From contig NZ_CALRWL010000022.1 in NCBI RefSeq assembly GCF_943371865.1, positions 19,461 to 83,460 of the forward strand: 64,000 nt of DNA, read 5' to 3'. Of the stretch, positions 44,511-52,260 are shown one piece after another (the stretch's first letter is position 1; each line of letters opens with the position of its first letter). The notes beneath the pieces were generated by a model that did no database searches, was not told the origin of the DNA, and was given only the letters and a program-made list of their open reading frames with translations. The translations under genes were made by a program, and so were the position numbers. The stretch is from Azorhizobium sp943371865. GTDB taxonomy: Bacteria > Pseudomonadota > Alphaproteobacteria > Rhizobiales > Xanthobacteraceae.

Positions 44511-45199
44511 CCCTGCTTCCCAATGGCGCTCGCGCCCTCATGAGCAGCCGCATCGAGCCGCCGGACAGCCTGGAGTTTTTCCCCACCCCGCCGTGGGCAA
44601 CGCGTGCGCTGCCCCGCCATGTGCTGTGCAAGGTGATGCCGGGCCTCTCTTTCGCCGGGCAGAACGTGCTGGAGCCCGCATGCGGCGAGGGCCACATGGT
44701 CGAGACGCTGCGGGAAACCTTCCAGCATGTCTTTGGCTCGGACATCCACGACTACGGCGCCGGCTATGCCGTGGCGGATTTCCTGGATCCGTCCTTCGTG
44801 GTGCCGAAGGTGAACTGGGGCATTTCAAACCCGCCGTTCTCCACCGCCACGGCTTTCGTGGAGAAACTCCTGGACTGCGCCAACGTGCGCACCGGCGTGG
44901 CCATCTTCCAGCGCCTGACCTGGATCGAGGGCCAGACGCGATATCGGGATCTGTTCCGGGACCGGCCGCCGCACCTGTTCTGTCCGTTCGTGGAGCGGGT
45001 GGCGCTGGCCAAGGGCCGCTGGGAGCCCTCCGGCGACACCGCGACCGCCTACGCCTGGTTCGTCTGGCTGAAATCGCTGCCCTATGGCGAAAGTCGGACG
45101 CTGCTCATTCCGCCCTGCAAGGATCAACTCCACCGGGCCGATGACGTCCGCCGCTGGTGCCCGCCGGCTCCGATGCCCCTGTTCGAAGGATGCATCTGA
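44507..45199 (+). CDS. Phage DNA methyltransferase-like protein with NPPF motif
   Basis: 230 residues. The SAM-binding motif LEPACGEG (residues 55-62) and the catalytic-type motif SNPPFS (107-112) are those of N6-adenine DNA methyltransferases. FFPTPPW at 24-30 is also frequent in these small phage enzymes. No target-recognition domain is obvious and no restriction endonuclease is next to it, so it would act as an orphan enzyme protecting phage DNA. ATG 44540 is an alternative start. The lower-GC reverse-strand gene follows immediately. Confidence 0.8.
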   Translation: MTLLPNGARALMSSRIEPPDSLEFFPTPPWATRALPRHVLCKVMPGLSFAGQNVLEPACGEGHMVETLRETFQHVFGSDIHDYGAGYAVADFLDPSFVVPKVNWGISNPPFSTATAFVEKLLDCANVRTGVAIFQRLTWIEGQTRYRDLFRDRPPHLFCPFVERVALAKGRWEPSGDTATAYAWFVWLKSLPYGESRTLLIPPCKDQLHRADDVRRWCPPAPMPLFEGCI

Positions 45200-45216
45200 T
45201 GGGCTCGACGCGCCAT

Positions 45217-46011
45217 TCAATGGGCATCGGCATCGCCTGGGTCGACGTTCAATTCATCGAACATCATCCAGTCGGCTTTCGCACGCTCGGCGAAAGACAA
45301 ATCTCGAACGTTCTTCCTTCGCATTCCAGCGAGGATCGCCCCCAGGTCCGGGTCGTACAGCTCTGCATAGCCAGCAATACGACTGAGTATGGCTTTGTAC
45401 GCGCGGAGGCTTTTGACGTCGGTAGTCAAATTGTGGAGGTGGATCGTTCTCTGCAAATACCGGATAGCAAACATGAGATCTGTAAGTCGCGCGGCCCTTG
45501 CCGCGTCCAGATTTCCTCGAAGCTCATCGACCTCCTTCAATCGGCTATCCATTTCGAGGGACCGAAGGTTGGTGGCCACAACCTGGGCGCGAGCAATCTT
45601 ATTCAAAATATCCAAACTACCTTGGTCCGCCTCGAGCGTCGCATTGATCACATTGTCGACGACCACCGCCACATCGAAAAAGTCGCGGAGGCGCTCAGCG
45701 ATTACCTCGGCCGTTATCCGTTCAGCTCTCCCTGCCAACATGCGTTCATTTTCGATGACTTCCCTCGATCCTCGCAGGGCAAGCCAACCTGCGAAAACTG
45801 TGAAACCGCCACCAAGCAATCCACCAAGAATGCCACCGAGGAAGGAGCGATCCTTCCAGAAATCCGAGGAAAGAAGTGGGCCATCAATGGCCAACCAAGT
45901 CGTGATCACTGCCGCGAGGAGCAGGATAGCGACGATATAGCGTTCATGGATGTTGCTGGGCGTGAGCATCCGTCGATTTTGCGTGGTCAAGCTCACGTTG
46001 TCGAGGCGCAC
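45217..46011 (-). CDS. Reverse-strand membrane protein inserted in early region (moron)
   Basis: 264 residues from GTG 46011, or 250 from ATG 45969; neither has a strong ribosome site. Two hydrophobic segments (about residues 25-43 and 57-79, the latter rich in glycine) precede a long helical soluble region with RLRDFFDVAVVVDNVINATLE. Base composition is visibly AT-richer than the flanking early genes and the orientation is opposite. It fits tightly between two operon genes (17 bp and 5 bp gaps). This looks like a lysogenic-conversion gene, perhaps envelope or superinfection related, but no family is recognised. A plus-strand frame overlaps it almost completely; the membrane segments favour the minus reading. 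Confidence 0.6.
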   Translation of the reverse strand: MRLDNVSLTTQNRRMLTPSNIHERYIVAILLLAAVITTWLAIDGPLLSSDFWKDRSFLGGILGGLLGGGFTVFAGWLALRGSREVIENERMLAGRAERITAEVIAERLRDFFDVAVVVDNVINATLEADQGSLDILNKIARAQVVATNLRSLEMDSRLKEVDELRGNLDAARAARLTDLMFAIRYLQRTIHLHNLTTDVKSLRAYKAILSRIAGYAELYDPDLGAILAGMRRKNVRDLSFAERAKADWMMFDELNVDPGDADAH

Positions 46012-46016
46012 CCGTG

Positions 46017-46256
46017 ATGCCCCGCGCCAGCGCCCCCCGCTCTGCGATCGAGGCCGTCCCGCTCCTCGTGTGGGACGAACTGCACCAGGTCGAGCAGCTG
46101 CGGGCGGAGCGCCAGGCGCTGATTACCCGCATTTCCCAATCCCCCCGGTTTTCCCATCGCCACGTCCGTCTCGAAGCCCAATTGGCCGAGCTGACCCACC
46201 GGATCATCCAGGCCGAACTGGCGATCGGCCGCAACATCCTGCCGAGGAAGAGCTGA
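46017..46256 (+). CDS. Small early phage protein, helical
   Basis: 79 residues, probably a short coiled coil (DELHQVEQLRAERQALITRI). Ends in a one-base overlap with the GemA-like gene. Function unknown. Confidence 0.6.
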   Translation: MPRASAPRSAIEAVPLLVWDELHQVEQLRAERQALITRISQSPRFSHRHVRLEAQLAELTHRIIQAELAIGRNILPRKS

Positions 46257-46861
46257 TGTCATCCGCCACCGCCGCGCAGATCGGCGCCATCCATTCCATC
46301 GCGAAGGCCATGGGCCTCGACGATAGCTCCCGGCGCGACGTGATCGCGGCGGCCGCCGGCGGCAAGCGCTCCTCCCGCGGCCTCACAGATCAAGAGGCCC
46401 GCCGCGTCATCGAACAGTTGAAGCTGCTTCAGGGTGGCGGGTCCGCGCGGCCGAAGGCGTCCGGACAGCTGGCAGGCCCATATGCCCCGAAGCTGCAGGC
46501 GCTCTGGCTTTCCGGCTGGCACCTCGGCGTGGTGCGGGACCGCACGGACACGGCGCTGCTGTCGTTCGTGAAGCGGCAGACCGGGCTCGATCACACCCGC
46601 TTCCTGCGCGATCCCGCCGATGCCCGCCGGGCGATCGAAGCGCTCAAGGCCTGGCTGGCCCGCGAGGCCGGCGTCGAGTGGCCGGCGAGCGGCTTCGTCG
46701 AGGCAAGCAAGGCGGCGGTTTGGCGGGCGCAGCGCCGGCTGATGGCGGCGTTGGGGCTGCCTGTCTTAGATGCAGAGCCTGGGCCGGGCACGGACCTGGA
46801 TGTCGAGATCCGCACGGGTGGTGCCGTCATCCGCAGGCGGATGAAGGTGAGGCAGGCATGA
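46256..46861 (+). CDS. GemA-like regulatory protein (DUF1018)
   Basis: 201 residues. Mu GemA modulates host gene expression and DNA topology. The N-terminal AQIGAIHSIAKAMGLDDSSRRDVI and the segment QAARRVIEQL-like region identify the family. Position just upstream of the Mor-like activator is as in Mu. The start is set by the TGATG overlap. Confidence 0.85.
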   Translation: MSSATAAQIGAIHSIAKAMGLDDSSRRDVIAAAAGGKRSSRGLTDQEARRVIEQLKLLQGGGSARPKASGQLAGPYAPKLQALWLSGWHLGVVRDRTDTALLSFVKRQTGLDHTRFLRDPADARRAIEALKAWLAREAGVEWPASGFVEASKAAVWRAQRRLMAALGLPVLDAEPGPGTDLDVEIRTGGAVIRRRMKVRQA

Positions 46862-47244
46862 GAGAGGTTCCGCCCCTGCCGCACCTCCTATCTGCGCTGC
46901 TGCCGGCAGCCGGCCTGGCGCGAGTGCTGGCGTTTGCCTCCGAGCATGGCGGGCGGCGGCTCTCCATTCCCAAGCGGGCGGGCGACGAGCACCGCCTGGT
47001 GGCGCTGCTGGGGCGGGAGGGGGCGGATCTGCTGTGCGCCATGTATGGGGGAGAGACGGTCACCGTGCCCATGGGGCCGGCGGGGACGCTGGCCGCGGCC
47101 CGGTTAAGGATGGCCCACGCGCTGGCGGAGGGGGCGTCGATTGATGAGGCGGCGGGGCACGCGGGGCTGCATCGGCGGACGGCGCAAAGAGCGCGAAAGC
47201 AACTGAATATGCCCAGTAATGCCAACCAATTAAAACTAATATAA
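46858..47244 (+). CDS. Mor-like transcription activator
   Basis: 128 residues. The segment GGRRLSIPKRAGDEHRLVALLG, followed later by a helix-turn-helix (ASIDEAAGHAGLHRRTAQRARKQL), is the Mor/C pattern that activates middle or late transcription. The last dozen codons (from about NMPSNANQ) are AT-rich and unlike the rest, where the AT-rich island begins. The normal end may therefore have been replaced by island sequence. Coupled to gemA by ATGA. Confidence 0.78.
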   Translation: MREVPPLPHLLSALLPAAGLARVLAFASEHGGRRLSIPKRAGDEHRLVALLGREGADLLCAMYGGETVTVPMGPAGTLAAARLRMAHALAEGASIDEAAGHAGLHRRTAQRARKQLNMPSNANQLKLI

Positions 47245-47329
47245 TGCCAACTAGTCGATAAAAAAAGTTTATATTTCGAAACACCAACATCCCAATAGGC
47301 GAAAATGTTATTGATTTCCGTCCTGGATA
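47245..47329. other. AT-rich intergenic stretch at island left edge
   Basis: An 85-bp stretch with runs of A/T and no coding frame. It could hold a terminator for the early operon or for the convergent membrane-protein gene; I see no clean stem followed by Ts. Confidence 0.4.
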
Positions 47330-47797
47330 TTAAATGAACGATCGCGCGATTATTTCATCAAGTTTCGCGCTAATACTGCCTAGCGCGCGTCTCGCCACAA
47401 GCTCCAACGCTAGGACAATTAACAAATAATATATAGTAGATATAGTTAACAGAATATATTGATAAATAACGGAAATTTGTTCATTTGAATTGAATGACGC
47501 GATTGCGAGAAACGAAACATTGGCCACGGCGCCCAATATAGCTGCCACCATGAACGGGAACATTATCGCCTCTAAGCGCCCTCTCGCGTGAGTGAATTGT
47601 ATCTTGAGCTCCGCTATGTCCCTCCGCTTTTTTGTGGCGAATTCAGATTGAATTCCACGCAGTGCTCCTCGCTGGTTTTCAAACATATGGGACAAACGGC
47701 CGATCCGAACGTCTACAGGTGCCCGAAAAAGCGAAAGGCCTATCCCGAGCCCCACTCCCAGTTGGAGGAGGCTTGAGAATTCTCCGTATGTGGCCAT
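47330..47797 (-). CDS. Three-segment membrane protein, island gene
   Basis: 155 residues from ATG 47797, preceded by CGGAGAG. Hydrophobic segments lie at about 9-24, 79-101 and 109-131, with a charged region between the first two (FATKKRRDIAELKIQFTHARGR). No family is recognised. It is divergent from the XRE-ImmA gene with only 22 bp between start codons. A longer frame to 47905 exists but overlaps that gene. Topology resembles small effectors or immunity proteins of phage-exclusion systems; this is inference only. Confidence 0.65.
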   Translation of the reverse strand: MATYGEFSSLLQLGVGLGIGLSLFRAPVDVRIGRLSHMFENQRGALRGIQSEFATKKRRDIAELKIQFTHARGRLEAIMFPFMVAAILGAVANVSFLAIASFNSNEQISVIYQYILLTISTIYYLLIVLALELVARRALGSISAKLDEIIARSFI

Positions 47798-47819
47798 AAT
47801 CGCTCTCCGGGGGAAAAAG

Positions 47820-49001
47820 ATGTCAAACGGTCGGGCTTTACGGGCGGTTCGCGAGCAGCGACAGCTAGATATAGACGAGGTTGCCTCCGTTGCGTCCATT
47901 TCCAATAAAAAATTGGAAATTTTTGAGGGTGGGGAGGCCGCGCCATCGCGGCGACAGCTGCAGCGATTGTCAGAAATCTACGGTGTTCCCGTATATAGTT
48001 TGGCCTCGGATCGCATCCCGAATCTCCCGCCTTTGCCTGAGGACTATCGAACAGCAGTCCCTGGCCCCGCTTCCCTAAGCCCGAAGGGCCTCAAAGCACT
48101 TTGGGCGTCCGAGCGAATTGCTCATTTCACCAAACAGCTCGCTACAGAGCTTAGCTTTGAAGCTCCCGACTGGAGCGTCGCTGCGCGCCGTGCGAACGAC
48201 CCTCAAGCTCGCGCTACCGCTTTCAGACAATCCTTCGATGAATGGCTTCATTCTCGAAAAGAAAAGCTGTCTTTTGCAGGAAGTCCTGAACAGAAATTCT
48301 TGGGAGCGTTTCGCCTATTTTTGGAAGTCCAAGGATCTGTCGTTAATGTTAACGATGCGCCGGCGGACGATTATTTTGGTTTTTACACAAAACCCGACGG
48401 CGGCTCCCCTACGATATTTGTTAATAGATCTATCCAATCGAAGAAAGCTCAGCTGTTTACTCTTGCCCATGAGTGCGCCCACGCGTTGATGGGCAAGGAC
48501 GGCATTTCAAACCCGTTTATGCTAAAAAACTCCATTGAGCGCGACTGTAACAAATTTGCTGCTGAATTTATCGCCCCGGCGGCCGAATTTCAATCGGTCG
48601 CGTCAAGCAAGCCTGCGTCAATTCGGGGAAATTTGTCGGAGTTTATTTCGAAAGTTTCTGCGGATACGTTTTTAAGTAAGCACGCAACAGCAATTCGTCT
48701 GATTGAGACCGGCTTCATAACTCAGGCGCAGTATCGCGGATGGGCACGCATCTGGGTTCAGAACGTGAAATCCGAGAAAGAGGAGGAAAAGGAGGAGTCG
48801 GAGTCTAATGCTGGGGGGAATCCTCATGCAAAAAGAATATCCGAACTTGGAACGCTTCCGATTTACCTATCTTTTATGGCTATAAAAGAGGGATTGATCG
48901 ATAGGTATGATGTAGTTTCTGGCTTAAATCTTTCCGAAGGGCTTCAGGATCGAGCGTACGATTTGGCAGCTCGTAGACTGGGAGCTGCGCTTCCAAAATG
49001 A
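47820..49001 (+). CDS. XRE-ImmA/IrrE metallo-endopeptidase regulator
   Basis: 393 residues. Residues 5-60 form an XRE helix-turn-helix (ALRAVREQRQLDIDEVASVA). The ImmA/IrrE zinc-protease domain has HECAH (217-221) with a likely third ligand E240 (SIERDCNKFAAEF). Such proteins cleave repressors or serve as antitoxins whose protease or DNA-binding part controls a neighbouring toxin. The gene overlaps the PIN-like gene by 4 bp (ATGA). GGGGG lies six bases before ATG 47820. AT-richer than the phage genes. The C-terminal 120 residues include an acidic stretch, KEEEKEESES. Confidence 0.88.
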   Translation: MSNGRALRAVREQRQLDIDEVASVASISNKKLEIFEGGEAAPSRRQLQRLSEIYGVPVYSLASDRIPNLPPLPEDYRTAVPGPASLSPKGLKALWASERIAHFTKQLATELSFEAPDWSVAARRANDPQARATAFRQSFDEWLHSRKEKLSFAGSPEQKFLGAFRLFLEVQGSVVNVNDAPADDYFGFYTKPDGGSPTIFVNRSIQSKKAQLFTLAHECAHALMGKDGISNPFMLKNSIERDCNKFAAEFIAPAAEFQSVASSKPASIRGNLSEFISKVSADTFLSKHATAIRLIETGFITQAQYRGWARIWVQNVKSEKEEEKEESESNAGGNPHAKRISELGTLPIYLSFMAIKEGLIDRYDVVSGLNLSEGLQDRAYDLAARRLGAALPK

Positions 49002-49423
49002 CATTACCAGCAGTTTCCGGTTGGATAATCGACTTTCGGGCCGCCAACGCAATTTTCCTTTCAGGAAATAATGCGTCAGTCGCGCATATTGTAGGCAAAT
49101 GCCAAGCAGGAACAATTCACATCTGTCATTGCGAGGAAGCTCAATTTAAAACCGCCCCGCTTCTGAAGTCATTGTTTTCCGGTAAAATATTTGAGCCGGA
49201 CGATGATATTTATGAACGATGCGATCATGTAGCGTCGTTAAGTAATGGAAAAAAATTCATGCCGGGAGCCGAGTCCGCAATATTCATTCCTGCGACGGCT
49301 GCGTGCAAAAATTTCGGCGTCATCTGCGATCACCGCTCTCCAGTATTTGCGACTGCATATGATATCTGCGTGGTACTGGGTGTTCCGGTATACTCGCACT
49401 TGGAGTACTTCGCTGAACTCTGA
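48998..49423 (+). CDS. PIN-like domain protein, possible toxin
   Basis: 141 residues, translationally coupled to the XRE-ImmA gene. Acidic residues occur in PIN-fold order: D12 (WIIDFRA), E46/E47 (CHCEEAQF), E92 (PGAESAIF) and D111 (VICDHRS). The C-terminal VVLGVPVYSHLEYFAEL resembles the last strand and helix of VapC-like nucleases. PIN-like (for example DUF4411) genes are known next to XRE-ImmA/IrrE genes in toxin-antitoxin-like pairs. I did not confirm the fold by alignment, and activity is inferred. Confidence 0.6.
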   Translation: MTLPAVSGWIIDFRAANAIFLSGNNASVAHIVGKCQAGTIHICHCEEAQFKTAPLLKSLFSGKIFEPDDDIYERCDHVASLSNGKKFMPGAESAIFIPATAACKNFGVICDHRSPVFATAYDICVVLGVPVYSHLEYFAEL

Positions 49424-49562
49424 TGTGTTCGGCAGATTAGGTGATTGGCTGCCGCGCCCGGGAGACACCCGTCACCCGTCCAACCGTCCCACATCCTCCC
49501 CATGATCGCCCCAGCGCGTTTCGGGGCTGGCCCGGAACGCCGTCCTTCAGGGGGAGCGGCGG
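49424..49562. other. Gap before lysis cassette, possible late promoter or terminator
   Basis: 139 bp. Composition returns to GC-rich near 49440. GCCCCAGC and GGGGCTGG around 49508-49530 could pair into a hairpin ending island transcription. A Mor-activated promoter might be expected here but none is recognisable by eye. Confidence 0.35.
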
Positions 49563-50324
49563 GTGTCAGCCCAGACCATTTCGCGAGACGGAACCGATCT
49601 CGTCAAAGCCTTTGAAAGCTGCCTGAAGCCGGTCTCTGGCCGCAAGGGCTTTTTCACCACCTACATCTGCCCGGCGGGCGTCCTCACCATCGCCTGGGGC
49701 CATACCAACGACCATGGGCGCCGGTTCAAGGCCGGCGAGGTCTGGAGCCAGGCGGAGTGCGACGCCGCGCTGGCGCAGGATCTGGCGACGTTCGAGACCA
49801 GCGTCTCCACCATCCTCAAGGACGTGCCGCTGGCCCAGCATGAATATGATGCGCTGGTGTCCATATCCTACAACATCGGCCCGCTCACCCGCTCCTCCAT
49901 CCCTGCCAAACTCCGCGCCGGCCGCAAGGCCGAGGTCCGCGCCGTCATGGCCCGCTGGAACAAGGGCGGCGGCAAGGTGCTGCCCGGCCTGACCCGGCGC
50001 CGGGAGGCCGAGGCGGACCTGTTCGAGGGCAAGATCGACGAGGCGCTGCGCACGGCCGGCGTGGTGCGGGCCGCGCCGCTGCCCATGCCACAGCAGGTGG
50101 ATACGCCTCAGCCGCCGCTCACGGTGGTGGCCAAGGGCACCAAGCGCGAGGCCGCGGCGGTGGCGGCCGGCGGCACGCTGGCCACCGGCTCCGGCACCAG
50201 CGAACCGCACCCGTTCAATTCCGCGCTCACCGTCGCCGGCATTGCCCTGGGCCTCGCCCTGGTCGTCGCCGCCGGCTTCCTGCTGGTGCGCAAATACAAG
50301 CTCATTGCGGAGGATTGGCGCTGA
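49563..50324 (+). CDS. GH24 phage endolysin with C-terminal membrane segment
   Basis: Degrades peptidoglycan at lysis. 253 residues from GTG 49563 (GGGGGAGC upstream). The catalytic Glu is E18 (VKAFESC) and the family motif CPAGVLTIAWGH has Cys at the position often held by Asp, as in E-x8-C-x5-T lysozymes, with about nine extra residues between E18 and the Cys. After the enzyme domain (about 1-150) comes a Pro/Ala-rich linker and a membrane segment near 218-240 ending in a basic tail. A C-terminal anchor is unusual for an endolysin. Confidence 0.9.
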   Translation: MSAQTISRDGTDLVKAFESCLKPVSGRKGFFTTYICPAGVLTIAWGHTNDHGRRFKAGEVWSQAECDAALAQDLATFETSVSTILKDVPLAQHEYDALVSISYNIGPLTRSSIPAKLRAGRKAEVRAVMARWNKGGGKVLPGLTRRREAEADLFEGKIDEALRTAGVVRAAPLPMPQQVDTPQPPLTVVAKGTKREAAAVAAGGTLATGSGTSEPHPFNSALTVAGIALGLALVVAAGFLLVRKYKLIAEDWR

Positions 50325-50821
50325 TGGATTGGTCATCTCTCGCGTCCCAGGTGATCAAGCTGGGCGCCCCCGTCCTCGGCACCGCTTTGGGCGGCCCCCT
50401 GGGCGCCTCCGTGGGCAAGGTGCTGGCGGATACGCTCGGCGCCACCGAGGAAACCCCGGAAGCCGTCGCCGAGGCGGTGGCCACCGATCCGCAGGTGCAG
50501 GAGAAGCTCCAGACGCTGGAAGCCGAGCGCAGCGCGGAATGGATCTCTGTGATCCAGACCGGCCAGGCGCTCACCGCCCAGCTGGCCACCACCGAGGCCA
50601 CCAAGGGCGGCTTCGCCTATCTGTGGCGGCCGGCCATGAGCTGGCTGATCATCGTCATCATTGGCCAGAGCTTCATGGTGGCGCCCTGGCTGCGCGGCCT
50701 GTTCTCCATTGATGTGGGCACGCCCTACGACCAGGTGCTGGGCATCTCGGCGGTGTGGCTCACCATCTATGGCGGCGGCCATACGGTGAAAAGCATCTTC
50801 GGCGCCCGGCTGGGGCGCTGA
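50324..50821 (+). CDS. 3TM holin (gene-transfer-agent holin family)
   Basis: 165 residues. An N-terminal hydrophobic glycine-rich stretch (VLGTALGGPLGASVG) is followed by a helical region, then membrane segments at about 105-125 and 138-155, matching the GTA_holin_3TM family. It would form the inner-membrane lesion at lysis. The start overlaps the endolysin stop (TGATG). Confidence 0.82.
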   Translation: MDWSSLASQVIKLGAPVLGTALGGPLGASVGKVLADTLGATEETPEAVAEAVATDPQVQEKLQTLEAERSAEWISVIQTGQALTAQLATTEATKGGFAYLWRPAMSWLIIVIIGQSFMVAPWLRGLFSIDVGTPYDQVLGISAVWLTIYGGGHTVKSIFGARLGR

Positions 50822-50823
50822 GG

Positions 50824-51048
50824 ATGGACACCCTGGATAGCGCTCAACGCATTGAGGAGCGCACCCGCGCCGCAGAAATCGACGCGGCGCGGGCCGCCGT
50901 TCGCCGGCCTGGCGCTGAGGTCTGCACCGGCTGCGGCGATCCAATCGACGAGGCGCGCCGTCTCGCCGCTCCCTGGGCCACGCGATGCGTCGTTTGCCAG
51001 AACGCTGTCGAGCGACACATGCGGGGGCACCGATGCCAGGTTGGCTGA
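50824..51048 (+). CDS. TraR/DksA-type zinc-finger protein
   Basis: 74 residues. C34-x2-C37 and C55-x2-C58 form the DksA/TraR-type four-cysteine zinc finger (CTGCGDPIDEARRLAAPWATRC). These small phage proteins bind RNA polymerase through its secondary channel. Position after the holin matches other Mu-like phages. Confidence 0.85.
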   Translation: MDTLDSAQRIEERTRAAEIDAARAAVRRPGAEVCTGCGDPIDEARRLAAPWATRCVVCQNAVERHMRGHRCQVG

Positions 51049-51401
51049 AGGAATGGTGGCCGGTCATCGCCCTGTTGGTGCCGCTTGTCATCGGCTGGCT
51101 GCTCTGGACCGTGCGCATCGGCCTTGCATCCAAGGCTGAGCTCTCGGTCGAGAGCGTGAGCCGCGGCAAGGCGATCGAGGAGGTCGAGCAGCGGCTCTCC
51201 GAGGACCTCAGCAAGCTGAACATGCGGATGCTCACGATCGAGCAGGAGGTCCGGCATCTGCCGACCGCCGAGGATTTTTCGGAGCTGCGCAATGAGGTGA
51301 CGCGGGTGGGGACGCTGGTCGTTGCCTCCACTCGAGAACTGGAGAGCGTCGGTCGCGCTCTTTCGCGCGTCGAAGACCATCTGATGAAGAGGCCCTCATG
51401 A
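51033..51401 (+). CDS. DUF2730-family phage membrane protein
   Basis: 122 residues with one membrane segment (about 8-28, rich in Trp and Leu) followed by a coiled-coil region (RGKAIEEVEQRLSEDLSKLNMRM). The family sits at this position (gp25-like) in Mu-like phages. A spanin-like or lysis role is possible but unproven. Overlaps the zinc-finger gene by 16 bp in another frame. Confidence 0.78.
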   Translation: MPGWLKEWWPVIALLVPLVIGWLLWTVRIGLASKAELSVESVSRGKAIEEVEQRLSEDLSKLNMRMLTIEQEVRHLPTAEDFSELRNEVTRVGTLVVASTRELESVGRALSRVEDHLMKRPS

Positions 51402-51712
51402 ACTCGGAAGTTTTCGCCGATGAGATCACCCGATCCAGGCGGCTGGCCACGTTGCGGGTGCTCAACGAAAACGAGGGCAGCGCGAACGAGAGCGTTCTGC
51501 GCGTGGCGCTTCACCAGCTCGGGTTCCGTGGCCGCAATGCCACGGACGATGGGCTGCGCGGTGATGCCGAGTTCCTCGACAAGGCGGAACTGGTGATCAA
51601 GGAATACTATCAGGGCCGCGTGCGCACGCTCGTGCTAAGCGCCCGCGGCCTCGCCTTCCTGCATCGCCGCGTCGATCCGATCCCCGGAATTGACTATCCG
51701 GACATCGCCTGA
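51398..51712 (+). CDS. Mu gp26-like phage protein
   Basis: 104 residues, with a winged-helix-like pattern (ATLRVLNENEGSANESVLRVALHQLG) and the conserved RGLAFLHRR segment. Located between DUF2730 and gp27, as in Mu-like phages (VpaChn25_0724 family). Its function is not known. Coupled to both neighbours. Confidence 0.78.
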   Translation: MNSEVFADEITRSRRLATLRVLNENEGSANESVLRVALHQLGFRGRNATDDGLRGDAEFLDKAELVIKEYYQGRVRTLVLSARGLAFLHRRVDPIPGIDYPDIA

Positions 51713-52260
51713 TGGCCCGGCCCTCAAAGGTGGATCGCCTGCCCGCAGACCTGAGGGAGCTGATCGGGCGTCTGCGGGAAGGCGGCTGCACCATCGACGA
51801 GATCATGGCCAAGCTGCGGGAGCTGGACGCGGACGTCGGCCGCTCCGGGCTCGGTGAGTACATCAAGAGGTTCGATGCTATCCGGGCGCGGTTGCAGAAC
51901 AGCCGCTCGGCCGCGGAAGCGATCATGGCGCGCCTGGAAGACACCGGCGCCGATGATCGGGTGGCCCGCTTCAACATCGCCTCGCTCCACGCCAGCGTCA
52001 TGGAGCTCATGGCCGGCGAGGATGGCGAGCTCGTCACCCTGGATCCGAAGTCGGCCAAGCTGGTGTCTGAGACCCTGCGCAACCTGGCGAGCGCCGCCAA
52101 GGCCGACCAGGACCGTGCGCTGAACCTCAAGAAGGTCCTGGGCGAACAGGCGCGCAAGGCGATCGAGAATGTCGCGGGCGAGGTGGCGGCCGGCCAGACC
52201 GATCCAGCGGAAGTGCTACGCCGCATCCGCGAGGACGTCTATGGGATCTTCGAGCGATGA
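51712..52260 (+). CDS. DUF3486 protein, Mu gp27-like (putative small terminase)
   Basis: 182 residues. N-terminal helix-turn-helix (RLREGGCTIDEIMAKLRELDADVGRSGLGEY) recognises DNA; the rest is helical. In Mu the gp27 protein is the presumed small terminase subunit. The start overlaps the gp26 stop by 1 bp and the stop overlaps the large terminase by 4 bp. Confidence 0.85.
   Translation: MARPSKVDRLPADLRELIGRLREGGCTIDEIMAKLRELDADVGRSGLGEYIKRFDAIRARLQNSRSAAEAIMARLEDTGADDRVARFNIASLHASVMELMAGEDGELVTLDPKSAKLVSETLRNLASAAKADQDRALNLKKVLGEQARKAIENVAGEVAAGQTDPAEVLRRIREDVYGIFER

Larger units (their letters stand above)
47210..49445. mobile_element. AT-rich accessory island inside prophage
   Basis: From the last codons of the Mor-like gene to just past the PIN-like gene, base composition and codon use are clearly AT-richer than the surrounding phage. 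It carries a leftward membrane-protein gene, then a rightward XRE-ImmA/IrrE and PIN-like gene pair. It separates the activator from the lysis genes. No transposase, integrase or flanking repeat is visible. Confidence 0.7.

Noticed and set aside
45157..46017. Plus-strand frame of 286 codons over the moron
   Set aside because: It overlaps the methyltransferase gene end and shows no membrane or domain pattern. The minus frame has two clear membrane segments.
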